From contig NZ_JAUSXM010000001.1 of assembly GCF_030815985.1 (NCBI RefSeq), forward strand, positions 5,270,001 through 5,334,000: a DNA stretch of 64,000 bases, given 5' to 3'. A program made the translations under genes and the position numbers. Positions 55,795 through 64,000 of this stretch are shown here, piece after piece; the first letter of the stretch is position 1, and each line of letters opens with the position of its first letter. The notes under the pieces are model-generated. The model saw only the letters and a program-made list of their open reading frames with translations. It had not been told where the DNA came from and made no database searches. The DNA is from Paenibacillus sp. W2I17 (GTDB lineage Bacteria; Bacillota; Bacilli; Paenibacillales; Paenibacillaceae).

Positions 55795-55828
55795 AGTTTG
55801 GATATGGAGAGAAAGGGATGGGATCGAC

Positions 55829-56512
55829 ATGAATAACAATCCTGGGCGTTCATTGGACAAAAAAATGGATATCAGCATCGTTGGTGATGGCAGTTCTTCT
55901 GGTGGCGTGTACGGCAAGATCAAGGTCGTAGGGGACGCGTCCTTTAACGACAATCTATCTTGTGATCGATTCAAATGTACGGGTACATCGGTCATATACG
56001 GATCGCTTGAATCCACAGAGATTAAAATTACCGGAACCCTTACTCTGACAGAGCGAGCGGCCAGCAACGAAGGTGAGGATGGAATCCAGGCATCTGGCAT
56101 GCATGCCAAAGCTGAGCATATAAAAGTGGTAGGTGAGCTTCATCTGTCAGGGGATTGTCAGGCGGAAAATATCAAGCTGAACGGACGGTTGACGATAGCG
56201 GGGATGCTCAGCGCTGAACACATGACACTCAAAATCATGGGTCCATCCGAGGTCAAGGAAATGGGTGGTTCCATCATCTCGGTGAAGAGTGGCCGGTTGA
56301 ATGACTTGTTTACGGGGAATAAATCAATTCTCAAGGCACAGATTATCGAAGGTGATGATATTGAATTAGAGAATACGGAGGCCGAGATTGTCCGTGGCGA
56401 TAAAATAAAAATCGGTCCTGGCTGCCGGATTGGTACAGTGGAATACCGTTCATCTCTGCAAATTCATCCGCAATCGGAAGTTTTGCTGCAAAGCAATCGG
56501 TCCTTGGACTGA
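55829..56512 (+). CDS. yhbF: Bactofilin-like polymer-forming protein YhbF
   Basis: 227 residues from ATG 55829 with AAAGGGATGG upstream; the open frame to 55763 overlaps yhbE and is not conserved. A tandem paralogue of yhbE: beta-helix repeats (GVYGKIKVVGDASFNDNLSCDRFKCTGTSVIYGSLESTEIKITGTLTL) and the same C-terminal block (IIEGDDIELENTEAEIVRGDKIKIGPGCRIGTVEYRSSLQI). Probably co-assembles with YhbE. Cellular role not known. Confidence 0.86.
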   Translation: MNNNPGRSLDKKMDISIVGDGSSSGGVYGKIKVVGDASFNDNLSCDRFKCTGTSVIYGSLESTEIKITGTLTLTERAASNEGEDGIQASGMHAKAEHIKVVGELHLSGDCQAENIKLNGRLTIAGMLSAEHMTLKIMGPSEVKEMGGSIISVKSGRLNDLFTGNKSILKAQIIEGDDIELENTEAEIVRGDKIKIGPGCRIGTVEYRSSLQIHPQSEVLLQSNRSLD

Positions 56513-56584
56513 TTAACGGAAACTTCTTTTCGGATATACTAATGCAGTCATATGAATAGAGCGTGAATGGAGAGATTGAGTACA

Positions 56585-58138
56585 ATGGTTGCACGTAAAA
56601 ACAGTATTGGATTGGTGCTGGCAGGGTTACTGCTCAGCATACTAATGGCTTCGATGGATAACACCATCGTGGCAACAGCTATGGGGGACATTGTCGGGAA
56701 GCTGGGTGGGCTCGACAAGTTCGTCTGGGTTACCTCCGCGTACATGGTGGCTGAGATGGCAGGGATGCCGATATTCGGTAAGCTATCCGATATGTATGGA
56801 CGGAAGAAGTTTTTTGTATTTGGTATTATTGTATTTATGCTTGGCTCAGCGCTGTGCGGAACGGCAACGTCTATTGTGGAATTGACGATGTACAGAGCGA
56901 TTCAAGGTATTGGTGCGGGGGCCCTGGTGCCGATTGCCTTTACGATCATGTTTGATGTCGTTGCACCAGAATCTCGTGGTAAATTGGGTGGATTGTTTGG
57001 AGCGGTCTTTGGCCTGTCCAGCGTATTTGGACCTCTGCTCGGTGCTTACATTACCCAGTATGCGACATGGGAATGGGTATTCTATATCAACCTGCCGCTA
57101 GGCTTGATTGCATTTGTGTTTATTGCGTTCTTCTATAAAGAATCCCATCAGCATCAATCCCAACAGATCGACTGGCTGGGTGCTGTAACGCTGATCGGTG
57201 CTGTTGTGTGCCTGATCTTTGGTCTGGAACTGGGCGGCAAAACATTTGCCTGGGGTTCGTGGCAGATTCTTGGCTTGTTTGCCGGATTTGTAGCATTAGC
57301 GCTGCTCTTCCTTTTTGCAGAAACCAAAGCCAAAGAACCAATCATCTCCTTCAGCATGTTCCGCAACCGGGTCTACTGGTCCAGTAACGTTATTGGGATG
57401 TTCAGTGGTGCGGCGTTCATTACAGCATCCGTGTACATTCCGATCTTCATACAGGGGGTACTTGGTGGTAAAGCGACCAACTCCGGTCTTGTGCTGCTGC
57501 CCATGATGCTTGGGTCCGTTGTGACGGCGTCCTTGGGCGGGGTGTTGATGACCAAAATCAAGTATCGTAATATCATGATCCCTACGTTAGCCTTACTTGT
57601 CATTGGACTTGGATTGCTGACCACACTGGATGAGAATTCTTCCCTTTGGACGATACGTATCTACATGGTGATGGTTGGTCTGGGTGTCGGTGCTTCGTTT
57701 TCGGTACTCAGCAACGCAGCCATGAACGCGTTTGAACCGCAAAGACGCGGAGCAGCAAGCTCCACACTTAACTTTTTGCGGTCCCTCGGTATGACGATGG
57801 GCATTACGATCTTTGGTATCGTACAGAGTCAGGTATTTACACGTAAAATGAACGATGCTCTCGCTGGTTCAGCTGCGGAAGCAGGCGGTGCTTCAGCGGG
57901 TGGCGTGCCTCAGGGAGTGGATCTGACCGATCCACATGCGTTGCTCTCACCAGAACTCAGACAGGCGATTCCGCCTCAGGTGCTGGATACCATCACACAT
58001 GCCCTGTCTTCTTCCATCGTACAGTTATTTGCCTGGGCTGTAATTCCGGCTGCACTCGCGTTGGTCGCTTCCTTCTTCATGGGAAAAGAGAAGATGGTTA
58101 TAGGCGAAGAGCAAGGCGAATACACGGGCGGTCACTAA
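56585..58138 (+). CDS. MFS multidrug exporter, DHA2 (14-TMS) family
   Basis: 517 residues. ATG 56585 with GGAGAGA (56569-56575) upstream; ATG 56567 is in frame but overlaps that site. Proton-coupled drug exporter in the cytoplasmic membrane. Motif D1 (LLSILMASMDNTIVATAMGDI), motif A (GKLSDMYGRKK), motif B (LTMYRAIQGIGAGAL) and motif C (GLSSVFGPLLGAYIT) are present, with about 14 membrane helices and a Gly/Ala-rich loop near residue 435. Substrates cannot be predicted. No regulator is adjacent apart from yhbD. It ends at a convergent terminator. Confidence 0.93.
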   Translation: MVARKNSIGLVLAGLLLSILMASMDNTIVATAMGDIVGKLGGLDKFVWVTSAYMVAEMAGMPIFGKLSDMYGRKKFFVFGIIVFMLGSALCGTATSIVELTMYRAIQGIGAGALVPIAFTIMFDVVAPESRGKLGGLFGAVFGLSSVFGPLLGAYITQYATWEWVFYINLPLGLIAFVFIAFFYKESHQHQSQQIDWLGAVTLIGAVVCLIFGLELGGKTFAWGSWQILGLFAGFVALALLFLFAETKAKEPIISFSMFRNRVYWSSNVIGMFSGAAFITASVYIPIFIQGVLGGKATNSGLVLLPMMLGSVVTASLGGVLMTKIKYRNIMIPTLALLVIGLGLLTTLDENSSLWTIRIYMVMVGLGVGASFSVLSNAAMNAFEPQRRGAASSTLNFLRSLGMTMGITIFGIVQSQVFTRKMNDALAGSAAEAGGASAGGVPQGVDLTDPHALLSPELRQAIPPQVLDTITHALSSSIVQLFAWAVIPAALALVASFFMGKEKMVIGEEQGEYTGGH

Positions 58139-58182
58139 ACCGTAATGCAGTAAACCATAAAGTTAAGGTTTTATAAAACATG

Positions 58183-58232
58183 AAAGACACACTTCTCGTG
58201 TATCCCCAAATGGGGCGGGATGTGTGTCTTTT
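58183..58232. terminator. Bidirectional terminator between the MFS gene and vanW
   Basis: AAAGACACAC (58183-58192) pairs with GTGTGTCTTT (58222-58231), inner CCCC/GGGG helix, T-run on the plus strand. It lies between convergent genes. Confidence 0.8.
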
Positions 58233-58259
58233 TGTTTTTGTTGGCTTCGAACATAGAAC

Positions 58260-59693
58260 CTAAGGCTGTTTTGTATCGCTAATCCCGTCCTCAACCACAG
58301 AAGGCCCTTGTGGATCAGGCAGGCTGCTATGACCGGAGCGGGCAATCAGGCGATTCTGAGCTTTGTACGTGTCCCGTGTAATCGTTTTGGATTCGACCAC
58401 TTTGCCGTCCAGTCTTTTGGTTCTTACCGTCTCGACAATATATCCAGGCTGTCCGTCTTGCAGCACCTGCTGTGCACCATCAGGCAGTACCGTACTGGAC
58501 ACATATTTTACTGGAACACTTAATGTTTCAATGGTACGAGATTCAAGTGCATAGCTGACATTCTCCGGAAATGTGCCAAAAAATTTCACCATCAATTGGT
58601 GATTCTTCACCTCTGCATGAATGAGTAAGGATTTTCCGGTATTATTCTTGAAGCGAAAATTGATGGCTCCCGAGGCAAAGGTGGCATCCAGTCCTTTGGG
58701 TAAATATTTGACCGGCAGGGAATGGTTGCGACGCTCAATAATATCAAGACCCGTCAATAGCGCTGCATTATACACTGTACTTGATACCTGGCAGATTCCC
58801 CCGCCAATTCCGGGGGTTAGTCTTCCATTAACAATGACCGGTGCCTCACGAAACCCATACTCCTTTTCAGCTTGACGGACGACCTTCTCATAATCGAATG
58901 TGGCATCTGGTGGCAAAATCATGCCGTTAATCGCTTCCGCCGCTGCGCTGACATTATGTATCCGGCCTTCACTACTATTGCCCAGACCCGTGGAGAACTG
59001 GATGATCTTCCGGTCAATGCCTTCCTGGCGCAGCGAATCAAGAGTTACTTCAGGCTTCAGCGTATACAGTGGTACCTGGATCAGCAATGGGGCTGGTTTT
59101 TCATCCGGGTTCAGTACACTGAAATCCCTGTGCAGCTTCGTCTGAATGAGACTTGTGAGTGTAATCCAATCAATGCGGCGGACGCCCTTTTCCGGGATAT
59201 ACTGGACTTTGTCACTTGTGGTAATACGGCGAACAGCGTCCGCAGGTGTACCGAAGGTTTCTTTTTCCCAGGCAGGGCTGAGATGTTCTTGGAGTGGTCT
59301 TGAGTTGTAGGTCATATCGAGAGAGAACTCTTTCGGAAAATGATAACGTGCATAAGCGCGTTCCCACAGGTTACCTTCCTCCAGCTGCTGTATTGCGGAC
59401 TCCAAGCTGTTAACGTTGTAACTCACCCCCACCTGAGCTGCGGTATACGACATCGTCTGGGGGTTGGGTTCAGTCACTTCAAAGGTGACAGGCCAGTCCT
59501 CCAGCTTTTGGATCTGTTCATCCAATTCATGCAATACGTTTTTGCGATTCTTCCCCTCCACAAGCATGCCGCCAACATGAACATCTTTGGGCAGGGCAGG
59601 TTGATTCACGTACATATACAGCAATCCATAAGACGCGGAGCCGATCAAGAGGATGGAGAATAGAACAATGACCGTCAGATGTATTTTTTTCAT
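58260..59693 (-). CDS. VanW family protein with peptidoglycan-binding-like and G5 domains
   Basis: 477 residues, minus strand. One N-terminal membrane segment (LTVIVLFSILLIGSASYGLLYMYV) anchors an outside domain. A PG_binding_4-like region (about 50-210) precedes the VanW domain (FSTGLGNSSEGRIHNVSAAAEAINGMILPPDATFDY...GGGICQVSSTVYNAALLTGLDIIERRNHS). A G5-like domain (RTIETLSVPVKYVSSTVLPDGAQQVLQDGQPGYIVETVR) follows. VanW proteins are tied to cell-wall metabolism, but their activity is unknown. A WalR-box-like site lies about 100 bases upstream. It is divergent from ftsEX. Confidence 0.93.
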   Translation of the reverse strand: MKKIHLTVIVLFSILLIGSASYGLLYMYVNQPALPKDVHVGGMLVEGKNRKNVLHELDEQIQKLEDWPVTFEVTEPNPQTMSYTAAQVGVSYNVNSLESAIQQLEEGNLWERAYARYHFPKEFSLDMTYNSRPLQEHLSPAWEKETFGTPADAVRRITTSDKVQYIPEKGVRRIDWITLTSLIQTKLHRDFSVLNPDEKPAPLLIQVPLYTLKPEVTLDSLRQEGIDRKIIQFSTGLGNSSEGRIHNVSAAAEAINGMILPPDATFDYEKVVRQAEKEYGFREAPVIVNGRLTPGIGGGICQVSSTVYNAALLTGLDIIERRNHSLPVKYLPKGLDATFASGAINFRFKNNTGKSLLIHAEVKNHQLMVKFFGTFPENVSYALESRTIETLSVPVKYVSSTVLPDGAQQVLQDGQPGYIVETVRTKRLDGKVVESKTITRDTYKAQNRLIARSGHSSLPDPQGPSVVEDGISDTKQP

Positions 59694-59787
59694 AACCGTA
59701 CGCTCCTTTATACTTCAGTTGTTCCCGACTTTGTAACACTTTCTATATATATGATCCAATGCAGGAAAACTTTCGGGTACTCAATAG

Positions 59788-59804
59788 GTAACAAATTTGT
59801 TACA
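59788..59804 (-). promoter_or_regulatory. WalR-box-like palindrome upstream of vanW
   Basis: GTAACAAATTTGTTAC (59788-59803) is a perfect 16-bp palindrome. Read on the minus strand it is TGTAAC-N5-TGTTAC, which fits the WalR consensus TGTWAH-N5-TGTWAH, oriented towards vanW. It could also affect ftsE on the other side. Confidence 0.5.
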
Positions 59805-59947
59805 ATAAACTTCATATGAATCCATGCTTCACCATTGAAACAGGAACGAAGTGGATTTTTTCCTGATGAAATTCAGGTCTTTTTAAAGGAAATGCCGGGA
59901 TTGTGTCGAAATTATAATGGCTAACTATGCGAGCAGGAAGTGATGAT

Positions 59948-60634
59948 GTGATAGAAATGCAGGACGTGTGGAAGACCTACGCCAATGGGACCCACGCATT
60001 ACAAGGGGTGTCGGTGAAGATCGACCGCAATGAATTTGTCTATATCGTCGGTCCGTCCGGCGCAGGTAAATCGACATTTATGAAATTGATGTACAGAGAA
60101 GAAGTTCCGACCAAAGGACAAATATCCATTAACGGATTTAATATTGGTAAGTTGAAGCCAAGAAAGATTCCTTATGTGCGTCGTAACATCGGCGTTGTGT
60201 TCCAGGATTTTCGTCTGCTGCCACGGATGACAGCATTTGAGAATGTGGCATTTGCCATGGAAGTTATTGAAGCGCCGAAGCGTCATATCAAGAAACGGGT
60301 GATGGAAGTGCTTGATCTGGTGGGACTGCGGAGTAAGGCAAATCGCGAACCTTCACAGCTCTCGGGTGGAGAACAGCAGCGTATTGCTATTGCACGGGCT
60401 ATCGTCAATAACCCATCGGTTATTATCGCGGATGAGCCTACAGGTAACCTCGATCCGGAGACGTCGTGGGGCATTATGCAACTGCTGGATGAGATTAATT
60501 TCCGGGGAACAACCATTGTTATGGCGACCCACAACAAAGATATCGTGAATACGATGCGTAAACGGGTAATTGCGATTGAACGTGGACAGATTGTACGGGA
60601 TCAGATGAGAGGGGAATACGGTTATGAATTTTAG
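59948..60634 (+). CDS. ftsE: Cell division ABC-type ATPase FtsE
   Basis: 228 residues, the usual FtsE length, from GTG 59948 (AGGAAGTGAT at 59936-59945); an ATG at 59927 is in frame but unlikely. Powers FtsX to activate a periplasmic or wall hydrolase. Walker A GPSGAGKST, Q-loop VVFQDFRLLP, signature LSGGEQQR, Walker B VIIADEPTGNLDPE. Its last 11 bases overlap ftsX. A TATAAT at 59913-59918 may be the -10 of the operon. Confidence 0.97.
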   Translation: MIEMQDVWKTYANGTHALQGVSVKIDRNEFVYIVGPSGAGKSTFMKLMYREEVPTKGQISINGFNIGKLKPRKIPYVRRNIGVVFQDFRLLPRMTAFENVAFAMEVIEAPKRHIKKRVMEVLDLVGLRSKANREPSQLSGGEQQRIAIARAIVNNPSVIIADEPTGNLDPETSWGIMQLLDEINFRGTTIVMATHNKDIVNTMRKRVIAIERGQIVRDQMRGEYGYEF

Positions 60635-61541
60635 TACTCTCTTGCGCCATCTGCGGGAGGGATTCAAAAACGTATTCCGCAACGGCTGGATGTCTGTGGC
60701 CTCCATCATGTCCATCATTGTGTCGCTATTGATTCTTGGTGTGTTCATGCTGCTGGTGCTCAATGTGAACTCCATGGCAAATCAGGTTGATAGCCAGGTG
60801 GAAATCAGCACGTTCCTCGAACTGAATGTGGACGAGAACCTGCGTAACACACTGGAGAAAGAAATCAGTGCGATGCCTGAAGTAAGTGAGATTCGTTTTG
60901 TTTCCAAGGAAGAAGGACTCAAGGAATTCCGTGAGCGTCTTGGAGAGAGTGCAGATAACGTGCTTAGCGGTTTCGATGTGGACAACAACCCACTGCCGGA
61001 GACCATTGAAGTTGAGGTCATTGAACCGGAAACCGTCACTTTTGTGGCGCAAAAAATCGAAGCTTTGAACGAAAAACATCCGGAGAAGCCAATCATGAAA
61101 GTGAACTACGGCAAGGAAACGGTGGAAGTGTTGTTCAAATTTACGAAGCTTGTTCGTAACATCGGATTTATTTTTGTCGGGGGACTGGGTCTCATGTCCA
61201 TGTTCCTGATCTCGAATACGATTCGCGTAACGATTCTGGCACGTCGCCGGGAGATCGGAATTATGAAGTTGGTTGGTGCAACCAATACCTTTATTCGCTG
61301 GCCTTTCTTTATTGAAGGTGCACTCATTGGATTTATTGGCTCGGTCATTACGGTTGGTGTGCTGTTTGTTGGATACAGCCAGTTGATGAAGACGATTGGT
61401 CAGGATGTCTTCATGCAGATGCTTAACTTGATTCCGCTCGGCGAAATCTGGGGGCTGTTTGGAACACTGTTGATCGGACTCGGTGTGCTGGTAGGTATTT
61501 TGGGAAGTACACTGTCCATTCGGAAATCACTCAACGTTTAA
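60624..61541 (+). CDS. ftsX: Cell division protein FtsX
   Basis: 305 residues, four membrane helices. After helix 1 (VASIMSIIVSLLILGVFMLLVLNV) comes the large outer loop (QVEISTFLELNVDENLRNTLEKEI...), which in Firmicutes docks the coiled coil of the hydrolase. Then helices 2-4 (LVRNIGFIFVGGLGLMSMFLI; GALIGFIGSVITVGVLFVGY; GEIWGLFGTLLIGLGVLVGILGSTLSI). Conserved ARRREIGIMKLVGAT is present. Overlaps ftsE by 11 bases. The hydrolase encoded next is the likely partner. Confidence 0.97.
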   Translation: MNFSTLLRHLREGFKNVFRNGWMSVASIMSIIVSLLILGVFMLLVLNVNSMANQVDSQVEISTFLELNVDENLRNTLEKEISAMPEVSEIRFVSKEEGLKEFRERLGESADNVLSGFDVDNNPLPETIEVEVIEPETVTFVAQKIEALNEKHPEKPIMKVNYGKETVEVLFKFTKLVRNIGFIFVGGLGLMSMFLISNTIRVTILARRREIGIMKLVGATNTFIRWPFFIEGALIGFIGSVITVGVLFVGYSQLMKTIGQDVFMQMLNLIPLGEIWGLFGTLLIGLGVLVGILGSTLSIRKSLNV

Positions 61542-61728
61542 TTTTGTTTTCAACGATCGAATTGCAGAATATGTCGAAAAGAATGGTAAAGCAGGTTCAT
61601 TAATGGACGCTGTTTGACGATATGTAGGAAAGACGGAGTCTTTTAAGATTGAAGAAAGCAAAGAACATGCTGTTCACCACCTGTGCAGGTTGCTTTCTTG
61701 TGAAATCATAGGATGGGGGATCATCATT

Positions 61729-63009
61729 TTGAAAAAAACCGCTTCGCTGCTGGCCTTTACGTTATTGGCCAGTTTGACGCTTCAACCTTCTGACGGATAT
61801 GCCAAGAGTAGCATCAGCGATATTGACCAACAGATTCAGCAACTGGAGAGCAAGGCGGCTTCTGCCAAGCAGGAGCAAAAAAAAGCGGCTTCCAACAAAA
61901 AGGAAGCACAGCATTACAAGAACAAAACCAACGCTTATCTGAAGGTTGTCATGGAACAGATCAATGTCGTTAGTGATGAACTGGCGAGTGTATCCTTGCA
62001 GATCGAGAACACGGAGGAAGATCTTCGTACAACGAAAAAAGATCTGCAAGCGGCAGAAGAACGCATTGTTGCAAGGGAAAAATTGTTGGAGTCACGCGTG
62101 CGCCTCATGTATACGGACGGTGCTGTATCCTATCTGGATGTATTGTTGTCCTCTACTAGCTTCACTGACTTCCTGACCCGTGCGGATTCACTCAAAACGA
62201 TTGTGGATCAGGATCAGCATCTGCTGGATGAGCACAAAGCGGACAAGCAACTTGTCGTGGACAAAAAGGCAGAATTGGATGTGCAATATGCGGAAGCCAA
62301 GAGCCTGTATGCACAGAAGAAACAGCGCAAGTCCCAATTGAATGAAAAAGAAGCGGAAAAGCAAGTGCTTCTCGCTTCATATGATGCTAAAATTGAAGAG
62401 TCAGAAGAGCTGACACAAGAGCAGGAAGATGTATTAATGCAGATTGCCAGCAAACGTTCGGCACTTCTTCAAGAGAAAAATAAATTGCGTGAACAGCAGG
62501 CAGCAGCCGCAGCCAAAGCAAAAGCCGCGGCAGCAGCCCGGGCGAAAGCTGCAGCCAAGACACCAACCAGAGTGAGTTCGGATAGCAGCAGTGAGGTCAC
62601 GTATTCATCCGGTAATGGTATCTTCTCAAGACCGGTATCTGGAGGACGTATTTCTTCTGGATTCGGTCCCCGTACCCATCCGATTACGGGTGTAGTGGGT
62701 AAGATGCATGCCGGTGTCGATTTTGCTGTTCCTCAAGGAACTTCGGTTCACGCTGCTTCTGGCGGAATCGTGATCATGGCTGAATGGTATAGCGGTTATG
62801 GTTATACGGTTATTGTGGACCACGGCGGTGGACTATGGACGTTATATGGTCACTTGCGCGAAGGTGGATTCAAAGTCAGCAAGGGAGACACAGTAAGCAA
62901 AGGGGATACCATTGCTGAGTCAGGAAATACAGGGAACTCTACTGGACCTCACTTGCACTTTGAAGTGAGAGATAACGGTACCGCTGTAAATCCGATGAAC
63001 TATTTGTAA
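61729..63009 (+). CDS. Coiled-coil M23 peptidoglycan hydrolase (EnvC/CwlO-like)
   Basis: 426 residues from TTG 61729 with ATGGGGGAT upstream, giving a signal peptide (LKKTASLLAFTLLASLTLQPSDGYAK). Residues about 28-265 are a long coiled coil (ISDIDQQIQQLESKAASAKQEQKKAA...). An Ala/Lys-rich linker leads to an M23 LytM domain (about 310-426). Its zinc ligands are H and D in GKMHAGVDFAVPQG and H in GPHLHFEVRD, all present, so it is likely an active endopeptidase. In B. subtilis FtsEX controls CwlO through its coiled coil; the position right after ftsX supports the same pairing here. Confidence 0.92.
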   Translation: MKKTASLLAFTLLASLTLQPSDGYAKSSISDIDQQIQQLESKAASAKQEQKKAASNKKEAQHYKNKTNAYLKVVMEQINVVSDELASVSLQIENTEEDLRTTKKDLQAAEERIVAREKLLESRVRLMYTDGAVSYLDVLLSSTSFTDFLTRADSLKTIVDQDQHLLDEHKADKQLVVDKKAELDVQYAEAKSLYAQKKQRKSQLNEKEAEKQVLLASYDAKIEESEELTQEQEDVLMQIASKRSALLQEKNKLREQQAAAAAKAKAAAAARAKAAAKTPTRVSSDSSSEVTYSSGNGIFSRPVSGGRISSGFGPRTHPITGVVGKMHAGVDFAVPQGTSVHAASGGIVIMAEWYSGYGYTVIVDHGGGLWTLYGHLREGGFKVSKGDTVSKGDTIAESGNTGNSTGPHLHFEVRDNGTAVNPMNYL

Positions 63010-63144
63010 TTATTGCTCCATTGTTCGAATGGAAAAAACATATTCCGTACAAGCTAGACATATACTAAGCTGGCATGTTCAGGGAATGGATTCTGGCAAC
63101 AATGGAATCGGACACGCTTCAAAACTAAAGGCGGTGACAAACGG

Positions 63145-64000
63145 ATGATGAAGAAAAGATCGGCGCTACTGCTTGTCATTGTGGGTCTCCTGGGTGGTAG
63201 TTTGCTAACCCTGGTACTAATGACTTACCCGGGAATAGCAAATCAAACCACAGCGGGCGAAGGTTTGCTGGCTAGTGTAACCGGCAATACACAGCAGAAG
63301 AACGATTTGAAAAAGATTGAAACTGCGATGGATTTGATCTCAAGCAACTATTATAAAGACGTGGATCAGACCAAATTGATTGACGGTGCGATCAACGGCA
63401 TGATGGAATCGCTTGATGATCCGTACTCCAACTATATGGGGCAGGAAACGGCTGCTCAGTTTGAAGAGTCGATCGAAGGTTCATTTACCGGTATTGGCGC
63501 AGAGGTATCCTCACAGGATGGAAACGTTGTTGTTGTTTCCCCAATCAAAGGATCACCTGCCGAGAAAGCGGGTATTCGTGCAAAAGACATGATTATGTCA
63601 GTCAACGGCGAATCCCTGCAAGGTTTGGAACTGAACAAGGCTGTCAACAAAATCAGAGGTCCCAAGGGCAGTGAAGCGAAGGTACAGGTCAAACGTGCCG
63701 GATCTTCCGAGCTGATTGAATTTGTCATTGTACGCGATGACATTGATCTGGAAACCGTATATGCTCACATGGAGGATGGCGGAATTGGCGTTATTGCCAT
63801 TACTCAATTCTCTTTGAATACAGGCGATCGCTTCAAGGAAGAGTTGGCGAAGCTTGAGAAGCAGAACATGAAAGGTCTGGTCATCGACGTACGGAATGAC
63901 CCAGGCGGTGTATTGCAAGTTGTTATTGATATTGCTGAACAGTTTGTTCCTAAAGGCAAGGTTATTGTGCAAGTTGAAGACAAGAACGGCAAAAAGGAAC
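63145..64000 (+). CDS. ctpB: C-terminal processing protease, S41 family (CtpB-like), 3' end outside window
   Basis: At least 285 residues, cut by the window end. ATG 63145 with GGCGGTGA upstream. N-terminal membrane segment (LLLVIVGLLGGSLLTLVLMTY), then the S41 cap region (IETAMDLISSNYYKDVDQTKLIDGAINGMMESLDDPYSNYMG), a PDZ domain (SFTGIGAEVSSQDGNVVVVSPIKGSPAEKAGIRAKDMIMSVNGES) and the start of the protease core (GLVIDVRNDPGGVLQVVIDIAEQFV). The catalytic Ser and Lys lie beyond the edge. Follows ftsX and an M23 gene, the B. subtilis yvjB/ctpB position. CtpB acts in spore development by cleaving SpoIVFA. Confidence 0.93.
   Translation, partial: MMKKRSALLLVIVGLLGGSLLTLVLMTYPGIANQTTAGEGLLASVTGNTQQKNDLKKIETAMDLISSNYYKDVDQTKLIDGAINGMMESLDDPYSNYMGQETAAQFEESIEGSFTGIGAEVSSQDGNVVVVSPIKGSPAEKAGIRAKDMIMSVNGESLQGLELNKAVNKIRGPKGSEAKVQVKRAGSSELIEFVIVRDDIDLETVYAHMEDGGIGVIAITQFSLNTGDRFKEELAKLEKQNMKGLVIDVRNDPGGVLQVVIDIAEQFVPKGKVIVQVEDKNGKKE

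Noticed and set aside
1..64000. tRNA or rRNA genes, CRISPR arrays, prophage, insertion sequences, defence systems
   Set aside because: None was recognised. There are no transposase, integrase, cas or nuclease-type genes, and no regularly spaced direct repeats.

Overview
The window reads as a chromosome segment of a motile, spore-forming Paenibacillus or a very close relative. Pointers are two secreted proteins with S-layer homology (SLH) domains, an alpha/beta-type small acid-soluble spore protein, a flagellar block, strong AGGAGG-type ribosome binding sites with frequent GTG/TTG starts, and a gene order that follows Bacillus subtilis: degS-degU, comFA/comFC, yvyF-flgM-flgN-flgK-flgL-yviE-fliW-csrA-hag, flaG-fliD-fliS-fliT, hpf-secA-prfB-yvjA (YitT family), then ftsE-ftsX-ctpB.

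Layout. (1) 0-16 kb is cell surface: a 990-residue SLH protein with a long leader, an 865-residue secreted protein of unknown function, a small secreted protein, an ssp gene, metK, a second SLH protein split by a frameshift at a GTGTGT run, and a large exported phosphodiester glycosidase. (2) 16-22 kb holds DegS/DegU, a membrane protein and the competence genes comFA and comFC; comFB is absent and comFA contains a very GC-rich stretch. (3) 22-32.5 kb is the late flagellar cluster. It carries a complete FliW-CsrA-Hag regulatory module, two sigma-D promoters, a CsrA hairpin in the hag leader, and a flagellin lysine methylase (fliB) inserted between hag and flaG. (4) 32.5-34.6 kb is decayed, non-conserved sequence. 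(5) 34.6-41.7 kb has a cold-shock gene, hpf, secA, prfB (with the programmed frameshift) and a YitT-family gene. (6) 42-59.7 kb lies between the yvjA and ftsE equivalents and is not in the B. subtilis order: cls, argC-J-B-D-F-G-H (no carAB), an esterase, a yhbD-type regulator with two bactofilin-like genes, an MFS exporter and a VanW protein. (7) 59.9-64 kb is the division/cell-wall block: ftsE, ftsX, an M23 hydrolase with coiled coil, and the start of a carboxy-terminal processing protease that runs off the window.

The most unusual signal is a dispersed element of about 73-113 nt found five times in full, upstream of secA, argB, argD and argG and downstream of the YitT gene, always in the same orientation, with several half copies nearby. 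Its three helices keep their pairing through compensatory base changes between copies, which suggests a structured RNA or a palindromic mobile unit under structural selection. I cannot match it to any family I know. Coordinates of start codons are chosen by ribosome binding site and are inferences; no database search was possible.
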